Origin: Chryseolinea sp. H1M3-3
GTDB lineage: Bacteria; Bacteroidota; Bacteroidia; Cytophagales; Cyclobacteriaceae
Assembly (NCBI RefSeq): GCF_029360725.1
Contig: NZ_JARKMY010000003.1
Location: 1-64,000 of the forward strand
Direction: 5' to 3'
DNA length: 64,000 nucleotides
The notes beneath the pieces were generated by a model. It saw only the letters and a list, made by a program, of their open reading frames with translations, had not been told where the DNA came from and made no database searches. The first letter of the stretch is position 1. Every line of letters begins with the position of its first letter. Below are positions 16,458 through 25,588 of this stretch, one piece after another. Position numbers and translations under genes: made by a program.

Positions 16458-18611
16458 ATGAAAATTGCTTTCACCCCTACTTCTTCAATCACAACCGTAC
16501 TTCTTATGCGTTTCTTTCTGTTTTGTGTGTTCCTTTTCCTGGCTATAATTTCGGCTTTTGGGCAGGATCCTGTGTTTGCATGGAGAAAGGTCCTTCACAC
16601 TGGCGAGCGCGTTGATATTACGACCGATGGAGCAAGTAACGTGTACGCTACCGGATGGGTCAGATCGGGGCGCCGGATTGACTTACAACTTGCCAAATTC
16701 AGCTCAGGGGGCGCAGATAAATGGTTCAGGTTCTATAGCCACCCCGACGGTGATGCGATGCCTGTTGCGATGGTTCAGGACAGCCAAGCAAATACTTATG
16801 TCGTGGGTAACGTATGGCCGGAAGCACCAGCTTTCCTGGGCGAAAATTATACAGTGTTATTGAAATTTGACTCTGCCGGCCGGCTACTTTGGGATAGGTT
16901 CTATAATGTTTCAGACTTCAGTGATGAGGCTCGATCTATTGCCATAGATGAACGCACCAATGAGGTAGTAATCGCCGGCACTTCCAATTCAAGGACATGG
17001 GATGATTTTAAATATTTTGCCGTTAAATACAACGCGATGGGTACTCAATTATGGGTTAACACCGGTCCGGGAAGTTCAAGAGACCTCGTGGTGGACAACA
17101 GCGGCAACATTTATGTCGCTTGTACTACACCTCACCCAACGTTCGCTGCTGCGAAAGATTGGACAACCCTAAAAGTTAGTCCTGGAGGCGCAGAAGTATG
17201 GAGGTCACGTTTTAATCATGGTCTCTACAGGGGAACTTCGGCCACCGCGGGCGAAGCTTCAAACATCACGCTCGACGAATCTGGTGATGTATACATTGTA
17301 GGAAAAGATATGCTGTTTATGTCTGTTGTCAAACAAAGCAGGACTGATGGCGCCATTCAATGGTCGAGGCACGAGCCCCTCGTAGCAGGTGACCTAAATA
17401 CAAAGTTCCCAAAGATCGCTGTCTATAATTCAAACAATGTTTATGTTGCATATCCTAAATCGGATGTCGCTACGGCTGACGTTATCAGATTTGATTATTT
17501 AGGAAGTAAAAGGTGGCATCAAGCATATACACATCCGCGACATGAGAATATTCGGACCAATGATATTACACTTGACGCAACAGGAAATGTTTATGTCGCT
17601 ATAGCTTCAAGGGCGGACGATGTCCCATTATCTAGTATACTTAAGTACGATGATGAAGGAAATTTAAAATGGGTGATTAGTCCTCCCGATGAACCGGTGG
17701 CAATGATTGTAAAGGCCGTTCATGTTGACGCCAGCAATAACGTGTACTTTGCTGGAAGTCGGAAGGATGCCACTGTCAGTGAATCACTGGAAATGGCTGT
17801 GAAATATACGCAGCCGTCTTCATCAAGTATGGGTGTGGTACCTGAAGCATTCGAGCCGTTTGACAATTTCGACTTTTCGGCTTACCACAATGAACGTGAA
17901 TGGTGCTGGACCGATTTCCTGATCGACTGGAAACTAAATCCTATTTGTTTGATACCACCAATTTGTCCGACACCAAGGGTCTCAGCTTCGCTGTGGTTAC
18001 AAGGTGAGCTTAGTTGGACAAAGCAGTTCGAACAGCCTTTTCAAATGTCACTGCCCGATTTTAAAGAACCGCAGCTTTTTACGCTTGCATTGGACGTAAA
18101 TCAAAAACCACAAGATGTTATTGTGCTCGACGACAATCTGGTAAGCAGTGGATTTTCATCTGTTTCGCTTTCTGCCCACCCTACAGAAAAAATGTTAAGC
18201 ATGAAAGTCGAAACCATCAACGGAGTATCTCTTCCTTTTTCAATGACACTTTTTAACAAGAGCGGCGCACCAATATGGCGCAAAGAATTTATGGGGCCGA
18301 TATCAGAAGAAATCAACGAATTTATGAACGAACCCGTTTCGACCATTAAATTGTCTGCCATCGAAAAAGACATGCAATTAAGTTTTTATCCCAATCCGTT
18401 TTCTGAGGAGCTAACGGTGTCCATAGACGAAAAAGTAAAATTGCCTGCCCAGGTAAGCGTGTTGTCTATGCAGGGGAAACAGGTGCATCAACAAACCATC
18501 GAAGAACCTGGAAGTGTCGTTGTAAATCTAAAAGGTCAGAAGTCAGGGCTATATATACTGAGCTTAAAAACGCAGGATGGCGAGGTAAAAGAATTGATTG
18601 AGCTAAAGTGA
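16458..18611 (+). CDS. T9SS-secreted SBBP-type beta-propeller protein
   Basis: A 717-aa protein. The signal peptide spans about residues 14-36 (LLMRFFLFCVFLFLAIISAFGQ). Repeats such as DGASNVYATG, DSQANTYVVGN, DNSGNIYVACT, DESGDVYIVGK, DATGNVYVAI and DASNNVYFAGS, each about 50-60 residues apart, indicate SBBP/NHL-like propeller blades. The C-terminal ~75 residues (LSFYPNPFSEELTVSI ... GLYILSLKTQDGEVKELIEL) are a type A T9SS sorting domain, so the protein is exported through the type IX system and probably attached to the surface. The M1 start gives a rather long n-region; ATG at 16497 or 16506 is also possible. Confidence 0.88.
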   Translation: MKIAFTPTSSITTVLLMRFFLFCVFLFLAIISAFGQDPVFAWRKVLHTGERVDITTDGASNVYATGWVRSGRRIDLQLAKFSSGGADKWFRFYSHPDGDAMPVAMVQDSQANTYVVGNVWPEAPAFLGENYTVLLKFDSAGRLLWDRFYNVSDFSDEARSIAIDERTNEVVIAGTSNSRTWDDFKYFAVKYNAMGTQLWVNTGPGSSRDLVVDNSGNIYVACTTPHPTFAAAKDWTTLKVSPGGAEVWRSRFNHGLYRGTSATAGEASNITLDESGDVYIVGKDMLFMSVVKQSRTDGAIQWSRHEPLVAGDLNTKFPKIAVYNSNNVYVAYPKSDVATADVIRFDYLGSKRWHQAYTHPRHENIRTNDITLDATGNVYVAIASRADDVPLSSILKYDDEGNLKWVISPPDEPVAMIVKAVHVDASNNVYFAGSRKDATVSESLEMAVKYTQPSSSSMGVVPEAFEPFDNFDFSAYHNEREWCWTDFLIDWKLNPICLIPPICPTPRVSASLWLQGELSWTKQFEQPFQMSLPDFKEPQLFTLALDVNQKPQDVIVLDDNLVSSGFSSVSLSAHPTEKMLSMKVETINGVSLPFSMTLFNKSGAPIWRKEFMGPISEEINEFMNEPVSTIKLSAIEKDMQLSFYPNPFSEELTVSIDEKVKLPAQVSVLSMQGKQVHQQTIEEPGSVVVNLKGQKSGLYILSLKTQDGEVKELIELK

Positions 18612-18687
18612 ATTTTTTAGTTTAGGCTTCTGCGAGATATTGTTCTTTGATCGGTAGTTGATGGGAAACGCTCGCGCCCCTCAACGG

Positions 18688-19710
18688 CTACCTTGCGCCA
18701 TTGACTAAGGGTATAACTTTGGTACCCACCAGTTCAATTGATTTCATCAACTGTAAACTCGTCAACCCGGCGTTATCCATCTGAAAGGTAAAACGATCGA
18801 TACCACCTAATGCGTTGCTGTGATGAATTAATTTTTCAGCGACGACCGTCGGACTGCCAAGTACCAATACCCCTTGTGGGCCAATGAGAGAATTAAAATG
18901 ATCTTTTGTTACCGGGGGCCAGCCTCTTTCACGTCCAATCTTAGTCCAAAGTTCGGCATAACCTGGATAATAATCCGCAACAGCTTGCTCGTCAGTATCG
19001 GCAACATATCCCGGCGAGTGCAGTCCAACCTTTAGTTGATCGAGGGAAAAGCCAGCTTTGAGACCAGCTTCGCGATAGGCATCGATCAGCGGGCGAAATC
19101 TGGCCGTACGTCCTCCGATGATAGCGACCATTAAAGGAAGGCCAAGTGTTCCAGCCCGGACGAACGATGCCGGTGTTCCCCCTACCCCCAGCCATACCGG
19201 TAGCTTCTTTTGCACAGCCCTTGGATAAACAGGGAGGTTGTTCATCGCCGGGCGAAATTTTCCAGACCACGTAACGAACTCATTGTCGCGAATCTTTAGA
19301 AGCAAGTCGAGCTTTTCCTGAAAGAGAGCGTCATAGTCATCCAGACTGAATCCAAAAAGCGGGTAGGCTTCAACGGAAGAACCTCGTCCCACTACGAGTT
19401 CGGCCCTACCTTTAGAAACGAGGTCTAGTGTAGCAAAATTTTGGTATACGCGCACGGGATCGGCAGTACTAAGAACGCTAACCGCACTCGTAAGCCGGAT
19501 GCGTTTTGTGCGACCTGCCGCAGCCGCCAATATCACTGCTGTAGCAGAATCCAGAAACTCTTTCCTATGGTGTTCGCCTATACCAAAAACATCAAGTCCG
19601 GCTTCATCGGCAAAAACAATCCGCTCAAGCAATTGCTCCATCGCATCCGTGCTGCTGAGTTCATGATTGCCGTACATCGCGGAGGCAAAACTATCTATTC
19701 CGATTTCCAT
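18688..19710 (-). CDS. LLM-class flavin-dependent oxidoreductase
   Basis: A 340-aa luciferase-like monooxygenase. It has DEAGLDVFGIGEHHRKEFLDSA near the N-terminus (EHH is typical of the class), TSAVSVLSTADPVRVYQNFATLDLVSKGRAELVVGRGSS, and VWLGVGGTPASFVRAG for the flavin phosphate region, with GSPTVVAEKLIHH near the C-terminus. These enzymes oxidise substrates with reduced FMN or F420; the substrate is not apparent. Monocistronic, convergent with the T9SS gene. Confidence 0.9.
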   Translation of the reverse strand: MEIGIDSFASAMYGNHELSSTDAMEQLLERIVFADEAGLDVFGIGEHHRKEFLDSATAVILAAAAGRTKRIRLTSAVSVLSTADPVRVYQNFATLDLVSKGRAELVVGRGSSVEAYPLFGFSLDDYDALFQEKLDLLLKIRDNEFVTWSGKFRPAMNNLPVYPRAVQKKLPVWLGVGGTPASFVRAGTLGLPLMVAIIGGRTARFRPLIDAYREAGLKAGFSLDQLKVGLHSPGYVADTDEQAVADYYPGYAELWTKIGRERGWPPVTKDHFNSLIGPQGVLVLGSPTVVAEKLIHHSNALGGIDRFTFQMDNAGLTSLQLMKSIELVGTKVIPLVNGAR

Positions 19711-19795
19711 ATCATGTGGATCTATTCAATCTTACTTGTAACGAAATTAAAAAACTTGAGGCCTAAGAGTTTGCGTAGTATATTTTTTAAGCTAT

Positions 19796-22700
19796 CTATT
19801 GATTTCGATTTTTGTCCGGGAGTGTATTTTCATAAACCTGAATAGAATCAGCGTTAACACCAAATATCAGCCAGTCATTGATTTCGACGGAACTTCTTAC
19901 GTCGCCTTTCAATTTTAATCCGGATTGTGGCTGGGATATATATTCAAACCCGCATTTTCCATTTCCCAGGAAAAGCATTCCGTGGTTGGCGTCATACCTT
20001 CCGAACAGTACGCGCGTCTGAGTGAGATTGCCTGTAAGGATGATGTCGTCAAATCCATCTTTGTTTGCGTCTGTTTTTAATATTGAAAACACCGGGGAGA
20101 ACTGCGCCTGAATAGGCAGGTCGATCATTGTCAGTTTTCCTCCCTCATTTTTCAAGACTACGCTCTGAAGTTTATTCGCAAAAAGAACGGGCACACTGTC
20201 TTTATTGTTCTCGGGTAAAATATTTTCTATTGTTGTTTTTCCATAATCCTTATAGTAAAATATTTTTTTCCGTAATGATGGAATTTGCGAAATCAAATCA
20301 TCGAGGTATGGAGCGGGATAGCTTATACCATTGATGTAATAGGTAAGGATGGGATCGACGGAACCGTTCTTGTCGATGTCACTGTAATACAATCTTGATG
20401 GTGTTCGTTCATCTGCTTTAATCTGCGCATTGACACCGAGGTTACCCACTATGAAGTCCAAATCTCCATCGTTATCAAAATCTGCGGGAAGTATTTTGTT
20501 CCACCATCCGTTACTTGGTTGTGTTACAAATTCCTTCGTACGTTCTGCAAACTTTCCAGAGTCATTAATGAAAACCGTTATTGGTGTCCATTCTCCTGCC
20601 ATAATCAGATCTTGCCATTGGTCGCCATTAAGATCGGCAACGGCGGCATCCGAAATCATTCCCAGAGAATTTCCATTAACAAAATTCTTTGAGACATCTT
20701 TCATTATACCTTTGCCATCATTTTCAAGTAAAAAGCTTGGAGGCGTCATGGGATAACTTCCTGATATCAGACGGCCGCCGACGAACAAGTCAATATCGCC
20801 ATCGTTATCAAAATCAATTGGCTTGACACAAGACTTGGCCACCTTCATTTCAGGCAAGCTCTTACGCTTCATAAAGTTGCCTCTCCCATCGTTGATATAT
20901 AATCTGTCTTGAAGCGCTTCGTCGCCGGGAACAAATTCATATCCTCCGCTCACCACGTACAGATCCTGGTCACCATCTTTATCACAATCAAAAAATAAAG
21001 CGTCTACATCTTCACTATGTAAATCCGACTCAAATGCCTTCGATGGCAACATCTGAAACGAACCACGGGTTGTCTGCTTAAATAATTTGCTTGGATATCC
21101 CTTCGCCCCTCCGACAAAAAGATCCTCCAGTCCGTCGCCATTCACATCAGCCTTTGCCATACAGGGTCCGAACCGGGAAAGAAAATGAGGCAGGAGTGCC
21201 TGTACTTTAAAGTCGTTGAACTCATTCTCTTTATAAAAAGCTGAGATCTTATCCTCCACTGGAGTGAAGAAAGGTACGACCGGTCTCTCATCGGCAATGA
21301 CGCCATTCGCATCTTTTGTCACTGTAGTGATAGTATTGATAGCCACAGATTCAATTTTCTGATGCTTCCCATCAGGCCATACTACAACAATCGAGTCGAC
21401 CTTTGTCCTTGTCCCCAGTCCGAAATGTATCACGTCATCTACTGAAGACTCGTATCCCCGCGACATGAAATGCTCCCGATAGACATTCAGATCACCTGAA
21501 TACATATATACTTTGGCACCAATAGCCTGGACGTTAGGCGAAGCTCCTTTCAGCTGCACTTTGACGTAGTTGTTTTTTAACAGACGTTCACTATTGTTAC
21601 AATATATCGATGCGAAATCATTGACGTTGTTAACAATCAAATCCAGGTCGCCATCGTTGTCAAGGTCGGCATAAGAGGCTCCGGATGAAATATTTTTCTT
21701 TTCCATACCCCATTCCACGACTTTCGATGTGAACGTGAGATCACCGTTATTTCTGAAAATAAAATTATTGAGTTCGGAAGATGGCATTTTTGCAATGAGA
21801 TCAAGAATAGGAAGTTCTTTTCCCGTTACCTGGACTTGGTTCTGATAATCGACCATGAATTTCATGAAGTCCATATTCGTATAGTCGCGAACATAACCAT
21901 TGGTAACAAACAGATCCTTGTTACCATCACTGTCAAAATCAGCAAACAAAGGCGACCAGCTCCAATCGGTGTTTGAAATACCGGACAGACTTCCGATCTC
22001 GCTGAAAGTACCATCACCATTGTTGAGATGGAACATATTGCGCATGTATTGCCAGTAGAATCCCGCATCATTGAGGATTTTGAACTTATCGAAGTTCTCA
22101 GCACCTGCGGTCATTTTCAATCTCATATTATCGGGCGGCAGCATATCGAGTGTCATCAAATCAGTATAACCATCGTTGTTTACATCTTCCATATCGGATC
22201 CCATCGAGAACAAAGACACGTGATCCATTCGCTTTTCCAATTCGTTTTTAAAAGTGCCGTCCTGCTGGTTGATGTACAAATAGTCCTGCTCTTTAAAATC
22301 GTTTGAGACATACACGTCCGGCCATCCGTCACTGTTCACATCTCCCACTGCTACACCTAATCCGAAGCTGATAAAATTCGAAGCAATCCCGGCTTTTTCA
22401 CTGACATCAACAAAAACGTTGTTATTGTTTTGGTACAGCTTGCTTCCAAAATTTTTATCGATCCGGTTCCTAAGCCTGGTAAATTCATTGTCGACCGGAA
22501 AGTAGTGTATAGAATGATTGAGCAGGAACATATCCAGATCACCATCTCGATCATAATCGAAAAAAGTGGCGTGCGTTGAATAGCCGGAATCATCGAGACC
22601 AAAAGACGCTGCTTGCTCGGCGAAAGTATTATTGTGATTGTTAATGTAGAGAAGATTTTTTCTGTTTTCAGGATTTGAGTCTCCGGAACGACAAATGTAA

Positions 22701-23089
22701 ATATCCTTCCACCCATCGTTGTTGATATCAACGAGTACAACTCCTGTGCTCCAGCCTTTCTGATCTTCAAGGCCTGAAGCGCTAGTGACATCCTCAAACT
22801 TAAGTTTTCCTTTGTTGATGTACAGTTTGTTTCCTGTTTGATTTCCTGTAAAAACCAAATCTGCCAGCCCATCATTATTCAAATCGCCGGCAGCCACTCC
22901 TCCACCGTTGTAGAAGTAGATGTAGCTTAGCACATTTTTTTCGTTCGTTTCGACAAGGTCATTTCTAAATTTAATTCCAGTATCGTCCGGACTAACCTCT
23001 GAAAACAGCGTTTTATTTTCCGGCGTGCAGGAAAAAAGCAGGTATAAAATTGTTACAATGAGTGTGTAATAAGGCTTGTTTTTCATCAT
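19796..23089 (-). CDS. VCBS/FG-GAP and ASPIC/UnbV repeat lipoprotein (1097 aa)
   Basis: The N-terminus MMKNKPYYTLIVTILYLLFSC is a lipoprotein signal. Many FG-GAP/VCBS calcium-binding blades follow (GDLNNDGLADLVFTG, DINNDGWKDIYI, DYDRDGDLDMFL, DVNSDGWPDVYVSND, DLDNDGDLDLIVNN, DFDNDGDLDFIVGN and others). An ASPIC/UnbV segment lies mid-protein (about residues 520-590, with VHFGLGTRTKVDSIVVVWPDGK). The whole resembles CRTAC1-like VCBS proteins that in Cytophagia sit beside SusC/SusD pairs. It is probably a surface-exposed propeller pair binding glycan or peptide. It lies 20 bp downstream of the lipoprotein gene at 23110, in the same operon. Confidence 0.9.
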   Translation of the reverse strand: MMKNKPYYTLIVTILYLLFSCTPENKTLFSEVSPDDTGIKFRNDLVETNEKNVLSYIYFYNGGGVAAGDLNNDGLADLVFTGNQTGNKLYINKGKLKFEDVTSASGLEDQKGWSTGVVLVDINNDGWKDIYICRSGDSNPENRKNLLYINNHNNTFAEQAASFGLDDSGYSTHATFFDYDRDGDLDMFLLNHSIHYFPVDNEFTRLRNRIDKNFGSKLYQNNNNVFVDVSEKAGIASNFISFGLGVAVGDVNSDGWPDVYVSNDFKEQDYLYINQQDGTFKNELEKRMDHVSLFSMGSDMEDVNNDGYTDLMTLDMLPPDNMRLKMTAGAENFDKFKILNDAGFYWQYMRNMFHLNNGDGTFSEIGSLSGISNTDWSWSPLFADFDSDGNKDLFVTNGYVRDYTNMDFMKFMVDYQNQVQVTGKELPILDLIAKMPSSELNNFIFRNNGDLTFTSKVVEWGMEKKNISSGASYADLDNDGDLDLIVNNVNDFASIYCNNSERLLKNNYVKVQLKGASPNVQAIGAKVYMYSGDLNVYREHFMSRGYESSVDDVIHFGLGTRTKVDSIVVVWPDGKHQKIESVAINTITTVTKDANGVIADERPVVPFFTPVEDKISAFYKENEFNDFKVQALLPHFLSRFGPCMAKADVNGDGLEDLFVGGAKGYPSKLFKQTTRGSFQMLPSKAFESDLHSEDVDALFFDCDKDGDQDLYVVSGGYEFVPGDEALQDRLYINDGRGNFMKRKSLPEMKVAKSCVKPIDFDNDGDIDLFVGGRLISGSYPMTPPSFLLENDGKGIMKDVSKNFVNGNSLGMISDAAVADLNGDQWQDLIMAGEWTPITVFINDSGKFAERTKEFVTQPSNGWWNKILPADFDNDGDLDFIVGNLGVNAQIKADERTPSRLYYSDIDKNGSVDPILTYYINGISYPAPYLDDLISQIPSLRKKIFYYKDYGKTTIENILPENNKDSVPVLFANKLQSVVLKNEGGKLTMIDLPIQAQFSPVFSILKTDANKDGFDDIILTGNLTQTRVLFGRYDANHGMLFLGNGKCGFEYISQPQSGLKLKGDVRSSVEINDWLIFGVNADSIQVYENTLPDKNRNQ

Positions 23090-23109
23090 GCGATGTAACT
23101 TTTAATAAT

Positions 23110-23883
23110 TCATGATGACAAGTGATTTTCCAAAAGCTTGTATCTATCCTTGAGCGCATTAGAAGATGTACTATCCCTTGCTAACCGCAAAGCGTGTTTC
23201 AATTCATTGACTGTACTGCTGTCCATCCACGACCTATTTCGCATCACGGAATGATGAATACTGTCAACCATTCTCTCCATATCTTTCTCAGCAAACTCCG
23301 ACACATAGCTTTGGGGTTGCAAATAATTATGCAGGCATTCAAGATAAGCCCGCTTAATGGAGGGATAGCCATATTGTAATGCGATATCGGCAGGATCGTC
23401 AGATTTATTTATCTCATGAGCCAAACTTAGGGCGGCCTCTGTCAGCCGGAGATTAAATATTTGGATATCAATTATTTCACGATTGTAGTAATTTTGCTTA
23501 AGGGTTGGAATTGTGTAGACATCAATCCAGTAGTCATAAACGACACCGAACTCGGAGATCAGCTGAGCCTTCTCACTTAGCGTAATTGTGGTGTCCTTCA
23601 GAAACGACAGATATTCAAGGCTCAGCATGTGTTCAAAAAGCAATCCGGATTTTCCACTTCCTTTAACAGGTAATTGAGTTGGTTTTTCCCATTTTATTCT
23701 GGTCAGCACGTTGCGGGCTTGTGTGTAGTCCGTCATATCCCATTTCTTTTTCTCATCTGGCATACCGAGTTCCTTATACGCATCAATCGATAAAGAATTG
23801 TCCGACCTTTTATCTGTACACGAAAAAATAAAGACGAGAAAAAATACAATGGGAAAGGTATCTTTTACAAAGCGCGATTTCAT
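23110..23883 (-). CDS. Hypothetical lipoprotein in a SusC/SusD operon (257 aa)
   Basis: The signal FPIVFFLVFIFSC places a lipid-modified Cys at about residue 22. The mature part is alpha-helical with a middle segment DYTQARNVLTRIKWEKPTQLP and a charged C-terminus (MERMVDSIHHSVMRNRSWMDSS). I do not recognise a Pfam family. It lies between the terminator after susD and the VCBS gene, whose start follows 20 bp after its stop. Proteins of this position and size often accompany VCBS/ASPIC genes in Cytophagales, so joint function at the outer membrane is likely. Confidence 0.7.
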   Translation of the reverse strand: MKSRFVKDTFPIVFFLVFIFSCTDKRSDNSLSIDAYKELGMPDEKKKWDMTDYTQARNVLTRIKWEKPTQLPVKGSGKSGLLFEHMLSLEYLSFLKDTTITLSEKAQLISEFGVVYDYWIDVYTIPTLKQNYYNREIIDIQIFNLRLTEAALSLAHEINKSDDPADIALQYGYPSIKRAYLECLHNYLQPQSYVSEFAEKDMERMVDSIHHSVMRNRSWMDSSTVNELKHALRLARDSTSSNALKDRYKLLENHLSS

Positions 23884-23923
23884 TAATAGGTAATCCGATT
23901 TCTATACAGGCAATAATAAAAAA

Positions 23924-23960
23924 AAAACACCGACCACCAGGTCAAGGCAGTCGGTGTTTT
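23924..23960 (-). terminator. Rho-independent terminator after the first susD
   Basis: The minus strand forms an 11-bp perfect stem (AAAACACCGAC with GTCGGTGTTTT) around a 15-nt loop, followed by a T run. It separates the SusC/SusD genes from the downstream lipoprotein and VCBS genes, so expression of those would need read-through or a separate promoter. Confidence 0.85.
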
Positions 23961-23979
23961 AAATTCAATTCAGCAAAAA

Positions 23980-25578
23980 TTAGAAGTTAGGTCCTCCTGT
24001 ATCCCACCACAGGCGGGTACTGATGAGATCCGGGCCGCCAAGCTTTGCTGTTGCATCTGCAACTCCAGCCGGATTGTTTTCTCGTTCGGCGTTTATAAAT
24101 GGCATCCTTCTGAGAAAGTCATTTGCAGGTATAATACCCCACGTTGCATCGCTGTCATTTTTAGAGACATAAGGAAGTTTAGGATAACCGGTTCTACGGT
24201 GATCTACCCAGATTTCAAGCGTATTATGCACGCTGGATATCCATTTCTGGGTAAGAATCTTATCAAGCTTAACTTCATTGCTTGCCGCTTCATCCCACTT
24301 TACAGTAACCGTCATCCGGTTCGCGAAATTATTTCTGGGATCTTTTGGATCAATATAGTTAAGCGGTAAATCCGTGTCGTTTTGTAGATAGTCATCTACA
24401 CCGCCGGTACCCCATTCTGTAAATGATGCCCGAATACCATTCTCATAGTTTTCCTGCGCAGATCCGGCGCCTGCCCATCCCCTTAAAGAGGCTTCAGCAA
24501 GTGTAAAGAGCACATCGCTCGGCATCAGCATTCTGCGCTTGCCGCCAGCGTTGTTTCCTGCAGGGTCAAATTGCGCATCCAGATTTGAGTAAGTAAGTCT
24601 GTCATCTTTTGCTACAAGGTAAGCACCGCTTTGAATTCCTTTATAGGGAAAATTCGGATGATCAGCGTAAAGCGTGTTGTCCGTAGCAGGATCAAAGAAT
24701 TTTTCCACCCGGGGATCATTGTATCCACCCAGTACAGATTCCATTGCAGCACCCATGCGCGTATCGCCCCAGCCGAAAGCAATCCGTCCTGGCTTGAAAG
24801 GTCCGCCATATAATGAAAGATACCAACCATCTGCCATTGAGGTGATCAAACCTCCGGGATCGCTGATCGCTTTTTCACCTTGTGTTTTGGCAAGGTCAGG
24901 TTTTACTTTTGAAAGGCGCATCGCCAGGATCAAGCGCCAGCTGTTAGCTACTTTTATCCATTTGCTCACGTTGCCACCATAGCTTGCGTCGAACTTGCCG
25001 AGTCCCGCATACGCCTTATCAGCGTTGAGAACTGCAATAATTTCATCCAGCTCAGCAAACCATGTATTGTAAAGTGTTTCTTCACTATCATATTTGATGG
25101 ACTGTGAGGTCGACCCATATTCTGAATAGATGATAGGGCCATGGTACGCGGATAAACGCGAAGCACCGATAACCCTGATCAATTTCGCCCAGGCCGCAAA
25201 TATGTCGTAACCGCCTTCTTCGGCGATCTCAATAACCTGTCTGGCTGGTCCCATAATATTGTTGTATACGCCGTTCCAGTATGGATCCCCCCAGGTAACA
25301 TAGTACGTGGTATTATTCCGGTTACTCACAAAAGGTGTTGGCGTTCCCAGATGTCCAACAAATGACTCATGGGCAAGATTGTCAGCAATCTGATCCTGGA
25401 AGATATTGTCCAACATCGTAGGATAGAACGCCCCGACGTGATTGAAGTCTTGCTCCAGCGATTCATCCGTTATTTCATAAGGATTTCTATTCGTGCTCTC
25501 AAAATTATCGGTGCAGGCACTCAATAGTAGTACAAACACCGTCGACAGGGTATACCCTATATATTTTTTCTTTTTCAT
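23980..25578 (-). CDS. SusD/RagB-like nutrient-binding outer-membrane lipoprotein
   Basis: A 532-aa protein with signal YTLSTVFVLLLSAC (lipidated Cys about residue 22). It fits the SusD-like_2 type: N-terminal TNRNPYEITDESLEQDFNHVGAFYPTMLDNIF, KLIRVIGASRLSAYHGPIIYSEYG, KWIKVANSWRLILAMRLSKV, FTLAEASLRGW and a C-terminal EIWVDHRRTGYPKLP. It caps the SusC barrel encoded 10 bp upstream and binds the imported ligand at the cell surface. The absence of glycosidases nearby suggests a peptide- or small-molecule-type substrate rather than a polysaccharide. Confidence 0.93.
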   Translation of the reverse strand: MKKKKYIGYTLSTVFVLLLSACTDNFESTNRNPYEITDESLEQDFNHVGAFYPTMLDNIFQDQIADNLAHESFVGHLGTPTPFVSNRNNTTYYVTWGDPYWNGVYNNIMGPARQVIEIAEEGGYDIFAAWAKLIRVIGASRLSAYHGPIIYSEYGSTSQSIKYDSEETLYNTWFAELDEIIAVLNADKAYAGLGKFDASYGGNVSKWIKVANSWRLILAMRLSKVKPDLAKTQGEKAISDPGGLITSMADGWYLSLYGGPFKPGRIAFGWGDTRMGAAMESVLGGYNDPRVEKFFDPATDNTLYADHPNFPYKGIQSGAYLVAKDDRLTYSNLDAQFDPAGNNAGGKRRMLMPSDVLFTLAEASLRGWAGAGSAQENYENGIRASFTEWGTGGVDDYLQNDTDLPLNYIDPKDPRNNFANRMTVTVKWDEAASNEVKLDKILTQKWISSVHNTLEIWVDHRRTGYPKLPYVSKNDSDATWGIIPANDFLRRMPFINAERENNPAGVADATAKLGGPDLISTRLWWDTGGPNF

Positions 25579-25588
25579 AAACTCTCTA